Positions 43,727 to 52,058 of a DNA stretch of 64,000 bases are shown piece after piece (the first letter of the stretch is position 1; each line of letters starts with the position of its first letter). Both the position numbers and the translations under genes were made by a program. The notes under the pieces were generated by a model. The model worked only from the letters and a program-made list of their open reading frames with translations. It searched no databases and was not told where the DNA came from. The DNA is from Terriglobia bacterium (lineage in GTDB: Bacteria; Acidobacteriota; Terriglobia; Bryobacterales; Bryobacteraceae): positions 62,001 to 126,000 of the forward strand of contig JAIQFI010000011.1 in the NCBI GenBank assembly GCA_020073345.1, in the 5' to 3' direction.

Positions 43727-44197
43727 TTACCACTCGAACTTGAGATTGGCCCTCTCCACCAGTTCCAGGGGGAACTGGATACTCCTGCCAGGAGAAGGTT
43801 CGAGTGTGATGATTCCTTCGGCGAAACTCCGCAGGGCGCCCACCCAGGTTTTCTGGTCTTCGACGGGCTGGCGGAGGACGACTTTCACTTTGTGGCCTAC
43901 AAACCGCTCAAATTCCTTGGGCTTAGCCAGTTTCCGCTCGACGCCAGGCGAGCTGACTTCAAGCGTATACCGCCCGCCGGGAATCACGTCTTCGACGTCC
44001 AGGATGGTGCCCACGTTTTGCGAGATATACTCGCAATCGGCGTGCGTGACGCCTTCCGGCTTGTCGATAAAAATGCGCAGAACACGGGTACCGCCGCCGC
44101 CCAGCATCTGGACGTCGACGACTTCAAGGCCCTTATCGGCACCTACGCGTTCGGTAATTTCCCGCACTTTTTCTACGATGGCCGTCCTGTCCGCCAT
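43727..44197 (-). CDS. rimP: Ribosome maturation factor RimP
   Basis: 156 residues from ATG 44195-44197, preceded by an AGGAAAG ribosome site; the frame stays open further upstream through a hairpin and is not coding there. It has the two RimP domains: EVVDVQMLGGGGTRVLRIFI followed by YTLEVSSPGVERKLAKPKEF and the C-terminal small barrel. RimP helps assemble the 30S subunit. It is first in the rimP-nusA-infB-ylxP operon, 27 bp ahead of nusA. Confidence 0.92.
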   Translation of the reverse strand: MADRTAIVEKVREITERVGADKGLEVVDVQMLGGGGTRVLRIFIDKPEGVTHADCEYISQNVGTILDVEDVIPGGRYTLEVSSPGVERKLAKPKEFERFVGHKVKVVLRQPVEDQKTWVGALRSFAEGIITLEPSPGRSIQFPLELVERANLKFEW

Positions 44198-44221
44198 GTT
44201 TCGTCTTTCCTGCCAAGAGCA

Positions 44222-44247
44222 ATAAAAAAGTGGGCTTTCGCCCACTT
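44222..44247 (-). terminator. Intrinsic terminator/attenuator in the rimP leader
   Basis: Read on the minus strand, AAGTGGGC and GCCCACTT form a perfect 8-bp stem with a GAAA tetraloop, followed directly by six T. It lies 24 nt upstream of the rimP ATG and about 20 nt after a predicted transcription start. An outer helix, GAGCA with TGCTC, would enclose the hairpin. It could end the upstream cupin transcript, attenuate the rimP operon, or both. Confidence 0.75.
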
Positions 44248-44268
44248 CTGGTGCTCGTCCCTAAACCT

Positions 44269-44274
44269 AGTATA
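44269..44274 (-). promoter_or_regulatory. Likely -10 element of the rimP-nusA-infB operon
   Basis: TATACT on the minus strand, preceded by GTG. The -35 region is poor (GC-rich), so strength may need an activator or extended contacts. Transcription would start near 44262, upstream of the hairpin. Confidence 0.45.
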
Positions 44275-44329
44275 CACCCTGGTTGAGGGATCCCCCCGAG
44301 GGCGGTTTCGCGAACTACGCGTTGCAGCC

Positions 44330-44836
44330 TTATGGCGCTGGGGTAAGGCCGTGGCGCCGCATCACCGCGGCGAGCGCGAAGGGGTCGGGCGGGCCGCCGG
44401 ACGCGGACTTGGCAACGGCGGCGATTTCACGGAAGTAGTCAGGGCCGAGGATGCCGGGGCTGACGATGGCGAGCATCTTCGCGTCAGCGCTGTGGCCGTT
44501 GTCGAAGCGGTGGACTACTCCGCGAGGTATGCACAGCACCTGGCCTGGGCCGACATCGGTCTGTCTTCCGTTCAGCGTCCAGGTCAGCACGCCCTCGAGC
44601 CCGTAGATCGTTTCCTCGTAACCGTCATGACTGTGCGCGATCGGCACTTTCGCTCCGGCGGGAACGTCGAACTCGAAGATCGCGACGGAGCCTCCCGATG
44701 CTTCGCCTTCGAGCAGGAATCGAATCGCCAGCTGCCCGATCCGGATCTCTTCACTCTTGCTTGCCACGACGAGTACTCCGCTAAACCCATTGTAAGCGTT
44801 GCACGCTTCGTCATCATCCTGTAACATTACCGTCAT
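44330..44836 (-). CDS. Cupin-domain protein
   Basis: About 168 residues. The longer open frame to 44953 overlaps the divergent TPR gene, so ATG 44836 or 44827 is preferred, and similarity proper begins near KSEEIRIGQLAIRF. The cupin motifs are clear: GAKVPIAHSHDGYEETIYGL (His-x-His ... Glu) and GQVLCIPRGVVHRFDN (second His), giving a metal-binding barrel. Such small cupins may be dioxygenases, isomerases or binding proteins. The gene stands alone; the terminator at 44222-44247 is downstream of it. Confidence 0.82.
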   Translation of the reverse strand: MTVMLQDDDEACNAYNGFSGVLVVASKSEEIRIGQLAIRFLLEGEASGGSVAIFEFDVPAGAKVPIAHSHDGYEETIYGLEGVLTWTLNGRQTDVGPGQVLCIPRGVVHRFDNGHSADAKMLAIVSPGILGPDYFREIAAVAKSASGGPPDPFALAAVMRRHGLTPAP

Positions 44837-44892
44837 GGGGATGTAATCTTCGTCCGCCCGGCTGCCGATGAGTCTGAACGGGAGGCCAAGCG

Positions 44893-45408
44893 ATGGGAAC
44901 CAGGTTTTCGCGAGGATTCGCCACTGTCGTATTGAGCGCGGCTTTCGCCACATCCATTCTGTCGGCTCAGACCGAGGCGAAGCGCAGCAGCGAACCGGCT
45001 GTCGTTTCGGTTGACCTTCTCCGCCACCCCGTCAGCGCAAGAGTCCGGCCACTACTCCTGAAAGCGGTAGACAAAATCGAATCCGGCGACCATGAGGCCG
45101 CCATAGAGCAGTTAAAGGACATGCTTGCGAAATTCCCCGATTCAGCCCCCTATGTCCATGATCTCCTCGGAGTTGCATACGTTAAAACCGACCGATGTGA
45201 GGCCGCGGTGACTTCCTTCGAACAAGCCGCGTTGTTGCTACCCCACGATCCGACGACGCAATATTACCTGGGGCTCGCACTGCTTTGCGCTGGCGATTAT
45301 GAACGTGCGACGCAAGAGATCCAGAGGGCGGTGAAGCTGGATCCGCAGAACCTAAGAATGCAGGCGAGACTGAACGCGCTCCTGGAACGCAAGCACTCAG
45401 GCAATTAG
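44893..45408 (+). CDS. Secreted tetratricopeptide-repeat protein
   Basis: 171 residues with a signal peptide (ends near SILSAQ). From about residue 50 there are three TPR units: AVDKIESGDHEAAIEQLKDM, GVAYVKTDRCEAAVTSFEQA and GLALLCAGDYERATQEIQRA. TPR proteins bind partner proteins; no further clue exists. It is divergent from the cupin and overlaps the convergent TIGR03435-type gene by 4 bp. Confidence 0.82.
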   Translation: MGTRFSRGFATVVLSAAFATSILSAQTEAKRSSEPAVVSVDLLRHPVSARVRPLLLKAVDKIESGDHEAAIEQLKDMLAKFPDSAPYVHDLLGVAYVKTDRCEAAVTSFEQAALLLPHDPTTQYYLGLALLCAGDYERATQEIQRAVKLDPQNLRMQARLNALLERKHSGN

Positions 45409-46310
45409 TTCTCGGTCGGGATCTTCTCGGCTCGATCGACCACAATCACGTCAAGCTTGCCCTTGGTTGACGTCAGCTTCAGACCGAGCTGTTTTTCGAC
45501 GGCGGATGCGATGTTCGTGCCGGGATCGCTGGCGCCGTCTGTCGGTCCCGGAAATCCCGCTGGCAACGGGATCCCCGATAAGTCGGGCGTGAATTCAAGA
45601 ACGAAATCGTACTTGCCAGTAAGCCCGGTCTTGTCGATTACGGGACGGCGAAGCGAGTTGGCTAACCTAATCGCAATTTCCGACGAAGTCAGTCCCCTGG
45701 CGATCATGCTCGCCGTCGCGCCGTTAGCGCCCGGGAAAATCGAGAGAATCGCGCCGCTGCCGTTTAACTCCGGCACCCCGTTCTTATCTGCTCTGAGGGG
45801 TCCGGCAGCCGGCGTGAGCGGCTCTATATTCGGATCCGATGTCTCTTTCAGCTTGGAGCCGCCCTTGGCCACGGTCAACTCGTCTACTTGAAACTCTTTC
45901 GATTCGTAATGCACCACCATGCCGAAGCGCTCCTTCAACAGGTTTTGCCACATGACGCTGACCTGTGCTTTGGTGGCGCCCGCGGGAACCTTGGCGACGA
46001 TGTCGTACCGCTCGGTTTGAAGCCAATCCGGAGCGGTGACCTGATAGGTCTGGACGTCATAAGCGGTCATCAAAATGTTTCGCAAGGCCGCGTTGGACCA
46101 GGTGATTTGTCCCGGGTCGGAAGTTCCCGGACCTCCGCGCGGCGGACCGAAGAACACCCGCGCGTTGGGTTCCGGCGGGGGCGTAGGCTTCACCGACGCT
46201 ACTTCGAACGTTACGCCGTCGGAGGTTTGCCCGAAAACGGATACACACGCGAGAACAACGTTACTGGCGAACATAATGGAGAACAACGGTGCGTTTCGCA
46301 TTCGGTGCAT
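45405..46310 (-). CDS. TIGR03435-family secreted protein
   Basis: 301 residues with a signal peptide (ends near CVSVFGQ). It shows the pattern of the large Solibacter paralogue family TIGR03435: FEVASVKPTPPPEPN, ITWSNAALRNILMTAYDVQTYQV, PDWLQTERYDIVAKVPAGAT, LLKERFGMVVHYESKEF, RPVIDKTGLTGKYDFVLEFT and a final KLDVIVVDRAEKIPTEN. In related Acidobacteria dozens of copies may occur, often with BlaR/M56-like genes, but none is near here. Function unknown. Confidence 0.88.
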   Translation of the reverse strand: MHRMRNAPLFSIMFASNVVLACVSVFGQTSDGVTFEVASVKPTPPPEPNARVFFGPPRGGPGTSDPGQITWSNAALRNILMTAYDVQTYQVTAPDWLQTERYDIVAKVPAGATKAQVSVMWQNLLKERFGMVVHYESKEFQVDELTVAKGGSKLKETSDPNIEPLTPAAGPLRADKNGVPELNGSGAILSIFPGANGATASMIARGLTSSEIAIRLANSLRRPVIDKTGLTGKYDFVLEFTPDLSGIPLPAGFPGPTDGASDPGTNIASAVEKQLGLKLTSTKGKLDVIVVDRAEKIPTEN

Positions 46311-46406
46311 AGACGTACACCTTCCTTAATAGTTTCGCCCAATCGGATGTCGTTCAGCGGCGTCCAGCTATAATCAGCGGACGGGATAGGAGCCCTTTAA
46401 CCTCAA

Positions 46407-46841
46407 ATGCAAGAGCAAAGTTACGCCAAACATGCGAAGTTCGTGCCCATGTTCCACTTTGTGCTGGGTGGCATCATCATGTTGTCTTTGATCGGATCGT
46501 TCGTCAACCTATGGCAGTCGTGGGGCGATCATGAGCGCCTTTACAGCGCCTCACTGATCGTAGCCATGGCCGTGGCCCTATTCTTATTGTTCGCCTTTAC
46601 CCGAAGTTTCGCGATGGGCGTGCAGGACCGAGCGATCCGCGCCGAAGAGAATCTGCGCCACTTCGCGCTGACGGGCAAACGGCTCGATCCCCGCCTCACG
46701 ATCAAGCAGATCGTAGGCCTGCGGTTTGCCTCGGACGCGGAATTTGTGGAACTGGCGCGAAAGGCGGCCGAGGAGGCCATGCCGCAGGACACGATTAAGA
46801 AGTCCGTGAAGAATTGGCGCGCAGACCACGACCGCGTCTGA
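46407..46841 (+). CDS. DUF6526-like membrane protein
   Basis: 144 residues with two membrane helices (about 15-35 and 48-65) after a short start QEQSYAKHAKFVPMFHFVLG, and a cytosolic tail with RAIRAEENLRHFALTGKRLD and LARKAAEEAMPQDTIKKSVK. I recall this layout as DUF6526. Function unknown. A TATAAT hexamer lies about 35 bp upstream, and a ribosome site AGGAG is present though somewhat far. Confidence 0.78.
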   Translation: MQEQSYAKHAKFVPMFHFVLGGIIMLSLIGSFVNLWQSWGDHERLYSASLIVAMAVALFLLFAFTRSFAMGVQDRAIRAEENLRHFALTGKRLDPRLTIKQIVGLRFASDAEFVELARKAAEEAMPQDTIKKSVKNWRADHDRV

Positions 46842-46886
46842 GGCTTTGTCGTGTTCACGACTGGTAGAATCAGTTGGGGCCCTCTA

Positions 46887-48044
46887 ATGAAGAAGTCGTG
46901 CTTTTTGCTTTTCGTCGCAGTGACCGCGTGCGGATTCGCTCAGGCGCTCAAGCCAGTCGCCGTCCCGAACCCGTCCGTTGCGGGCAGCATCCAACCTAAC
47001 TGGGCCGTGGCTGCCGACGGAAGCGCCGTCCTCAGCTGGGTGGAACCGACCAAAGGCGGCGGGTACACGTTGCGCTATGCCGTGCGCCGCGGAGCGGCAT
47101 GGTCGGAAGCGCGCACGATCGTCACGGGCCGCAAGCTCTGGCGCCATCCGGCGGAGATGCCCGGAATGGTCAGCCTGAGCGACGGCACACTGCTCGCGCA
47201 CTGGGTCGAGAAAGGGAACGATTCGAGCGACGCCGAGAATATTTTGGTTTCGAGCTCCAAGGATGGCATTAAGTGGACGACACCTCTGATGGCTCACAAA
47301 GACCGGAGCCCGGTTCAGCACGGATTGGTTTCCATCGCCGCAAGCGGTCCCCAGGAGGCTTCGCTGTTTTGGCTCCAGGCGCTTAAGGGCGAAGACGGGC
47401 CGGTCTCCCTGATGCGCACGGTCGTGGGAGCGGATGGGAAAGAGATCAAAGAGGAGCAGCTTGATAACGACACCTGCTCCTGCTGCCCCACCTCTGTGGT
47501 GAACACTGCAAAAGGCCTCCTGGTGGCCTATCGCGATCACACGCCCAAGGACATCCGGGACATCGCCGTCCTTCGTTTCGAGGCGGGAAAGTGGACGACG
47601 TCCAAGATCCTCTACCCGGACAAGTGGGAGATTAACGCATGCCCGGTCAACGCTGCATCCGCCGCGGCCAAGGATAACCGCGTCGCGATCGCATGGTATA
47701 CCGAGGCGGACGATTCGCCGCGGGTGCAACTGGTGTTTTCCTCGGACGCGGGAGGCACGTTCACCAAGCCCACGAAAGTCAGCACAGGAGATACTCTGGG
47801 ATACGCCTCCACGGCACTGAACAGCGACGGCGGCGCGTTCGTTTCCTGGATTGAAGAAGGCGCCAGCTCCGCCAGCGCCATGGTCCGCCTGGTATCGCCC
47901 GCCGGAGTCGCAGGACCCGCGCTCAAGGTCGCCGAAGGTCCCGGGACGAGTCTGGGATACCCGAAGATTCTTCGCGCGGGAAGCGATACCTGGATCGCCT
48001 GGGGCGATGCCAAGAGCGGAATCAAAACGGCCCAACTCAAGTAA
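46887..48044 (+). CDS. Secreted sialidase-fold (BNR-type) beta-propeller protein
   Basis: About 385 residues from the ATG at 46887, which gives a good signal peptide (KKSCFLLFVAVTACGFAQ) with a possible lipobox VTAC. The body has repeated Asp-box-like blades (SSSKDGIKWTTP, FSSDAGGTFTKPTKV) of the sialidase superfamily and an unusual cysteine cluster DNDTCSCCPTSV near residue 205. The Arg triad of true sialidases is not evident, so carbohydrate hydrolysis is unproven. It ends 22 bp before the tRNA gene. Confidence 0.75.
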   Translation: MKKSCFLLFVAVTACGFAQALKPVAVPNPSVAGSIQPNWAVAADGSAVLSWVEPTKGGGYTLRYAVRRGAAWSEARTIVTGRKLWRHPAEMPGMVSLSDGTLLAHWVEKGNDSSDAENILVSSSKDGIKWTTPLMAHKDRSPVQHGLVSIAASGPQEASLFWLQALKGEDGPVSLMRTVVGADGKEIKEEQLDNDTCSCCPTSVVNTAKGLLVAYRDHTPKDIRDIAVLRFEAGKWTTSKILYPDKWEINACPVNAASAAAKDNRVAIAWYTEADDSPRVQLVFSSDAGGTFTKPTKVSTGDTLGYASTALNSDGGAFVSWIEEGASSASAMVRLVSPAGVAGPALKVAEGPGTSLGYPKILRAGSDTWIAWGDAKSGIKTAQLK

Positions 48045-48066
48045 ATAGCTAAAATAGCTACAAGAG

Positions 48067-48143
48067 GGGCGCGTAGCTCAGTTGGTTAGAGCACCTCGTT
48101 TACACCGAGGGGGTCCGGGGTTCGAATCCCTGCGCGCCCACCA
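48067..48143 (+). tRNA. tRNA-Val (anticodon TAC), CCA encoded
   Basis: All arms fold: acceptor GGGCGCG with CGCGCCC, D arm around AGCTCAGTTGGTTAGAGC, anticodon stem CCTCG/CGAGG with loop TTTACAC (anticodon TAC), and T arm CGGGG/CCCTG with loop TTCGAAT. The discriminator is A and CCA is encoded. A TAAAAT hexamer at 48050-48055 may be its -10. It is a lone tRNA. Confidence 0.95.
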
Positions 48144-48195
48144 CGAATTGCGCAAGAATTATCAAGATCTCAGCCAGCGCTTCCACTAGACTGGG

Positions 48196-49098
48196 ATGAT
48201 GATTCGCGGCCTGCAGCCCATCCTGGCATTCGCGACGGCACATCTGGACGAAGACCTCTCTCTGGCGGCGCTGGCCGCGCAGGCTGGTTTGTCACCGTTC
48301 CATCTACATCGGGTTTTCTCCGCCGCTGCCGGCGAAACGCCCAAGCAGTTCACCTTGCGTCTGCGGCTTGGCCGCGCCGCGGCGATGCTGCTGGCCGGCG
48401 ATGAGTCGGTGCTAAACGTGGCTCTATCGTGCGGGTTTCAGAGCCACGAGGCGTTCTGCCGGGCGTTCCGCTCGCGCTTCGGGATGACGCCCAGCGCGTA
48501 TCGCGAACGGGGCTTTGTGGGCGGCGCGGATCGGACGCAAGCCAAGACGCATGCCGAGCTTGTCGACAAAGTCGGCCCATGCATTGGGCTCTTTCACACC
48601 AACGAAGATAGGAGATCACCGGGGAACGAAATGGCATATTCCATCACCAAGAAAGAACTGGCACCGCAGTCCGTGCTCATCGTACGGCGACGAGTAAGGC
48701 GATCTGATATCGCCGCCACGATCGCGGAGGCGCTTCCCCACATCTTCCTCCACGCGCAACAAAACGGGATCGCGCTGGCCGGGTTGCCATTTACACGCTA
48801 TGTAGAAATCGGACCTGGGATGGTGACTATGGAGCCAGGAATGCGAGTGTCCTCGGCCAACCCCTCCGGCCAGGGCGAGATCGTCGCGGATACATTGCCG
48901 GGCGGACCTGTGGCGACCACAACGCATATGGGCCCGTACGATACGCTCACCGAAGCCTACGCCGCGATTGAGCAGTGGATTGCCGCGGAAGGGCTCGTCG
49001 CTGCCGGAGCGCCGTGGGAAGCCTACGTCACCGACCCGGGCGACTATCCCGATCCCAAGGATTGGAAGACCGAGGTATTCTGGCCCCTCGCAAGCTAG
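48196..49098 (+). CDS. AraC-family regulator with GyrI-like effector domain
   Basis: 300 residues. The N-terminal AraC DNA-binding domain (about 5-105) has LSLAALAAQAGLSPFHLHRV and LNVALSCGFQSHEAFCRAFR; the C-terminal part (about 150-300) is a GyrI/Rob-like small-molecule domain with GGPVATTTHMGPYDTLTEAY. It resembles Rob/SoxS-type multidrug or stress regulators. TAGACT at 48187-48192 lies 3-6 nt before the tandem ATGs, so the mRNA may be leaderless. The regulated genes are not evident. Confidence 0.87.
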   Translation: MMIRGLQPILAFATAHLDEDLSLAALAAQAGLSPFHLHRVFSAAAGETPKQFTLRLRLGRAAAMLLAGDESVLNVALSCGFQSHEAFCRAFRSRFGMTPSAYRERGFVGGADRTQAKTHAELVDKVGPCIGLFHTNEDRRSPGNEMAYSITKKELAPQSVLIVRRRVRRSDIAATIAEALPHIFLHAQQNGIALAGLPFTRYVEIGPGMVTMEPGMRVSSANPSGQGEIVADTLPGGPVATTTHMGPYDTLTEAYAAIEQWIAAEGLVAAGAPWEAYVTDPGDYPDPKDWKTEVFWPLAS

Positions 49099-49118
49099 TA
49101 AAATAGTCGAGACTCTTT

Positions 49119-49535
49119 ATGCGGGAAACAGGTTTGGGCCGCCTGTGCGCGATCACTGCGATTCTTGTCATCGCGCGCGGCGCCGTGCTCGCCCACCACG
49201 CCTACACCGCGGAGTTCGACACCACCAAGCCAGTGAAGGTGACTGGCGTGGTCACCAAGTTGGAGTGGTCCAATCCGCATATCTGGATTTACCTCGATGT
49301 GAAGGACGACAAGGGCAACGTGACCAACTGGGGATTCTCGGCGTCGCCTCCGGGCATGCTGGCCAGAAGGGGCATCACCAAGAACAGTCTCAAGATCGGC
49401 GATGTGCTCACCATTTCCGGCCATCGCGCCAAAGACGGCTCGAATAACGCGTCGGGCAACATCGTGACGACGGCCGACGGGCGGGAAACGCTGATCGGTC
49501 AGGACCAGGCTGTGAATCCCACTGAGAAGAAATAA
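49119..49535 (+). CDS. DUF6152-type secreted protein, copy 1
   Basis: 138 residues. The signal peptide should be cut after Ala25 (AVLA|HH), so the mature protein would begin His-His. The body is a small beta domain: VTGVVTKLEWSNPHIWIYLD, WGFSASPPGMLARRG and LKIGDVLTISGHRAKDG. His54 in the conserved NPH and the N-terminal His pair suggest a metal site, which is inference. The next gene, an unnamed secreted protein, starts 1 bp after the stop; the same pairing recurs at 58549-59777. Confidence 0.85.
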   Translation: MRETGLGRLCAITAILVIARGAVLAHHAYTAEFDTTKPVKVTGVVTKLEWSNPHIWIYLDVKDDKGNVTNWGFSASPPGMLARRGITKNSLKIGDVLTISGHRAKDGSNNASGNIVTTADGRETLIGQDQAVNPTEKK

Positions 49536-49536
49536 C

Positions 49537-50259
49537 GTGCGGCACTTCATCACCTTCGTCGCGGTCACAACCTTGCTCTCAGCGCAGCCGAAAATCCCCC
49601 GCATGCCCGACGGCAAGCCGAACTTCGCCGGAGTGTGGGCCGGACCCGCGTTCACGCACATCGTCGGGCCCGGCGATACCGACACGCCCCGCGTTACCAA
49701 TTTCGACCGCAGCAAGATGGCTCCGTTTCAGCCCGGCGCCCAGGCGAAGTTCCTCCAGCCACCAACCGGCGACCCGCGCCACGATGATCCCACGGAGCTA
49801 TGCCTCCCGGACGGCCATCCGCGCGAGGCTCTCGCGCCTTACGCGCAGCAAATCGTCCAGACTCCCGATTCGGTCGTGTTTCTGTACGAATACATGCACT
49901 TTTTCCGCGTGATCCCCATCGGCAAACCGCATCCCGCCGACGTCGATCTGACGTTTATGGGAAATTCCGTTGCCAAGTGGGATGGGGACACACTGGTGAT
50001 CGACACCATCCGGCTCAAGGAATGGACACTTTCGGCCAGCAACGGATGGCACAGCAACGCGCTGCACACCATCGAGCGGCTGCGCCATATCGATCCCACG
50101 ACGCTCTCCTACGAATTCACCATCGACGATCCAAAAATCTTCACCAAGCCGTGGTCGCAGGAGTTTCAGATGAAGCTTCATCCGACCTGGTCGCTGCTGG
50201 AGCAGGTTTGCGAAGAGAATAACCGCTGCCAAGGCGGCAACTGCTCTCCTTCGAAGTAG
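49537..50259 (+). CDS. Unnamed secreted protein, DUF6152 partner, copy 1
   Basis: 240 residues from a GTG start, signal peptide ending near TLLSAQ. Shared with the copies at 55498 and 58956: a [12 protein letters not shown] start motif, [14 protein letters not shown], a central [20 protein letters not shown] stretch, [24 protein letters not shown] and [16 protein letters not shown] recognise the family as common in Acidobacteria but know no function. It ends with a Cys/Asn-rich tail (NNRCQGGNC). Tight spacing with the DUF6152 gene implies joint action outside the cytoplasm. Confidence 0.8.
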   Translation: MRHFITFVAVTTLLSAQPKIPRMPDGKPNFAGVWAGPAFTHIVGPGDTDTPRVTNFDRSKMAPFQPGAQAKFLQPPTGDPRHDDPTELCLPDGHPREALAPYAQQIVQTPDSVVFLYEYMHFFRVIPIGKPHPADVDLTFMGNSVAKWDGDTLVIDTIRLKEWTLSASNGWHSNALHTIERLRHIDPTTLSYEFTIDDPKIFTKPWSQEFQMKLHPTWSLLEQVCEENNRCQGGNCSPSK

Positions 50260-50339
50260 CTCAACGCGTAAAGCTTTGTTTCGGATACGACGATAAGCAG
50301 GAAGGAGCAGTCCGCCCAAGCCCGAGCAGGTTTCCACGA

Positions 50340-51989
50340 ATGTCTTGGCCCAGAATGACCGGAGCAGTGTGTGGGGCGCTCGCCATTTTGCTCGGGTCAT
50401 TAGTGCTGGCGGGTTGGGCAGTCCACTCTACGTTGCTCATTCAAGTTACGCCGGATCTGGCCCCCATGCAGCGCAACGCTGCAGTCAGTTTTGCGCTATG
50501 CGGGCTTGCTCTCCTGGGGATCGTCATGGGCAGGCCGCAACTCACCTTCACCGGCGCTTCCGTCACGGCCACTTTGGCGGTCGTTACGCTGCTGGAGTAC
50601 CTGTTCCGGATCAACTTCGGGATCGACGAACTTCTGGGCATTTCCTATATCACTACCCACACTTCGTCTCCAGGCCGCATGTCGCCAACCACGGCGCTGT
50701 GCTTCATCGTGCTTGCCGCCGCCTTCGTACTAGCCCAAACCGGCCTGCGCATCGACAGATCCGCGGTGCTGGGAGTCGCGGGATTAATGGTCGCCGCGGT
50801 TGGTGCAACCTGCTTTATCGGTGTGGTCTCGGGAACGAGTGACGCTTTTGCCTGGGGTAACTCAACCCGCGTAGCACTTCACACTGCGGTTGGCTTCGTG
50901 ATGTTGGGGATCGGCGTTGCCAGCGTGGCTTGGGATATGACACGACCCGCTTTAGCCGAGCCCGCGTGGGTCCCCATCGGCTTCAGTTTTCTTGTTGCCA
51001 CCGTCAGAGTCGGATTGTGGCAGGCATTTTCGACAGCGAAATCAACCAGGACGGACTTGTTATCGAACCTCACGTTGCTGGGAGGACTGTTGAGCGCGAT
51101 CATCTTTGGGGTGGTTGTACACCTGGCTTTGAAGGCGCACTTACAGCGCGAATCCCTGCGGGAGCTAAACCAAAGGCTGGAAGACGAGATGGTGGAGCGC
51201 AGGCTGGCGGAGGCGGCGGCACACGCGGCGAATCGAGCCAAAAGCGAGTTTCTGGCGAACATGAGCCATGAGATTCGTACGCCGATGAATGGCATTCTCG
51301 GCATGGTCGACCTGTCGCTCGACACCGCGCTCGATGCCGAGCAGCGCGATTATCTCGCTACGGCGAAAGAGTCGGCAGAGGGCTTGCTGACGGTGATCAA
51401 CGACATCCTGGACTTCTCGAGAATTGAAGCCGGAAAGCTGGATCTCGAGACCGTGAATTTCAGTCTCCGGGAGAGCCTGACGCAGACCATGAAAGCGCTG
51501 ACGCTTCGGGCGCAGCAGAAAGGCCTGGGCCTTCATTTGCGGGTTGATCCGCAAGTGGTCGATCTGGTGGCGGGCGATCCGGTTCGGTTGCGACAGATCA
51601 TCGTGAACCTGGTTGGCAACGCCGTCAAATTCACCAGCGCAGGCGGAGTGACTCTATCGGTCCATAGAGAATCTCATGACGGTGAGCACATGATGGTGCG
51701 GTTTACGGTCACAGACACGGGAATCGGGATTCCCGCGGAGAGGCAAAAAGAGATCTTTTCCCCTTTTACCCAGGCCGATAATTCCACCACCCGCAAGTAC
51801 GGTGGCACGGGCCTGGGGCTCACGATCTCCCGCCGGTTGACCGAACTGCTGGGTGGCCGAATCTGGGTGGATAGCGAACCTGGCAAGGGCAGCTCATTTC
51901 ACTTCACGGCGCGCCTCGGCATCGGCATGGAGACCAAAAGTGCAGGCGAGCGCCGCGAGCCGCAGTCCGCGATGTCCCCGGCGGGCTGA
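50340..51989 (+). CDS. Membrane sensor histidine kinase
   Basis: 549 residues. Residues about 8-262 contain seven or so membrane helices without a recognised extracellular sensor. A short coiled coil (270-300) leads to HisKA with His310 in [11 protein letters not shown], then the HATPase domain with [41 protein letters not shown] receiver domain, frequent in this class, is missing: the protein ends after RLGIGME and a short tail. No response regulator gene is near, so it is an orphan kinase. Confidence 0.9.
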   Translation: MSWPRMTGAVCGALAILLGSLVLAGWAVHSTLLIQVTPDLAPMQRNAAVSFALCGLALLGIVMGRPQLTFTGASVTATLAVVTLLEYLFRINFGIDELLGISYITTHTSSPGRMSPTTALCFIVLAAAFVLAQTGLRIDRSAVLGVAGLMVAAVGATCFIGVVSGTSDAFAWGNSTRVALHTAVGFVMLGIGVASVAWDMTRPALAEPAWVPIGFSFLVATVRVGLWQAFSTAKSTRTDLLSNLTLLGGLLSAIIFGVVVHLALKAHLQRESLRELNQRLEDEMVERRLAEAAAHAANRAKSEFLANMSHEIRTPMNGILGMVDLSLDTALDAEQRDYLATAKESAEGLLTVINDILDFSRIEAGKLDLETVNFSLRESLTQTMKALTLRAQQKGLGLHLRVDPQVVDLVAGDPVRLRQIIVNLVGNAVKFTSAGGVTLSVHRESHDGEHMMVRFTVTDTGIGIPAERQKEIFSPFTQADNSTTRKYGGTGLGLTISRRLTELLGGRIWVDSEPGKGSSFHFTARLGIGMETKSAGERREPQSAMSPAG

Positions 51990-52058
51990 TTCGACCAGAA
52001 GGCCGTCCGCAGGACACGAACCCAACCGCAGCGAGCACGGCCCGCTATTCTAGTAACC

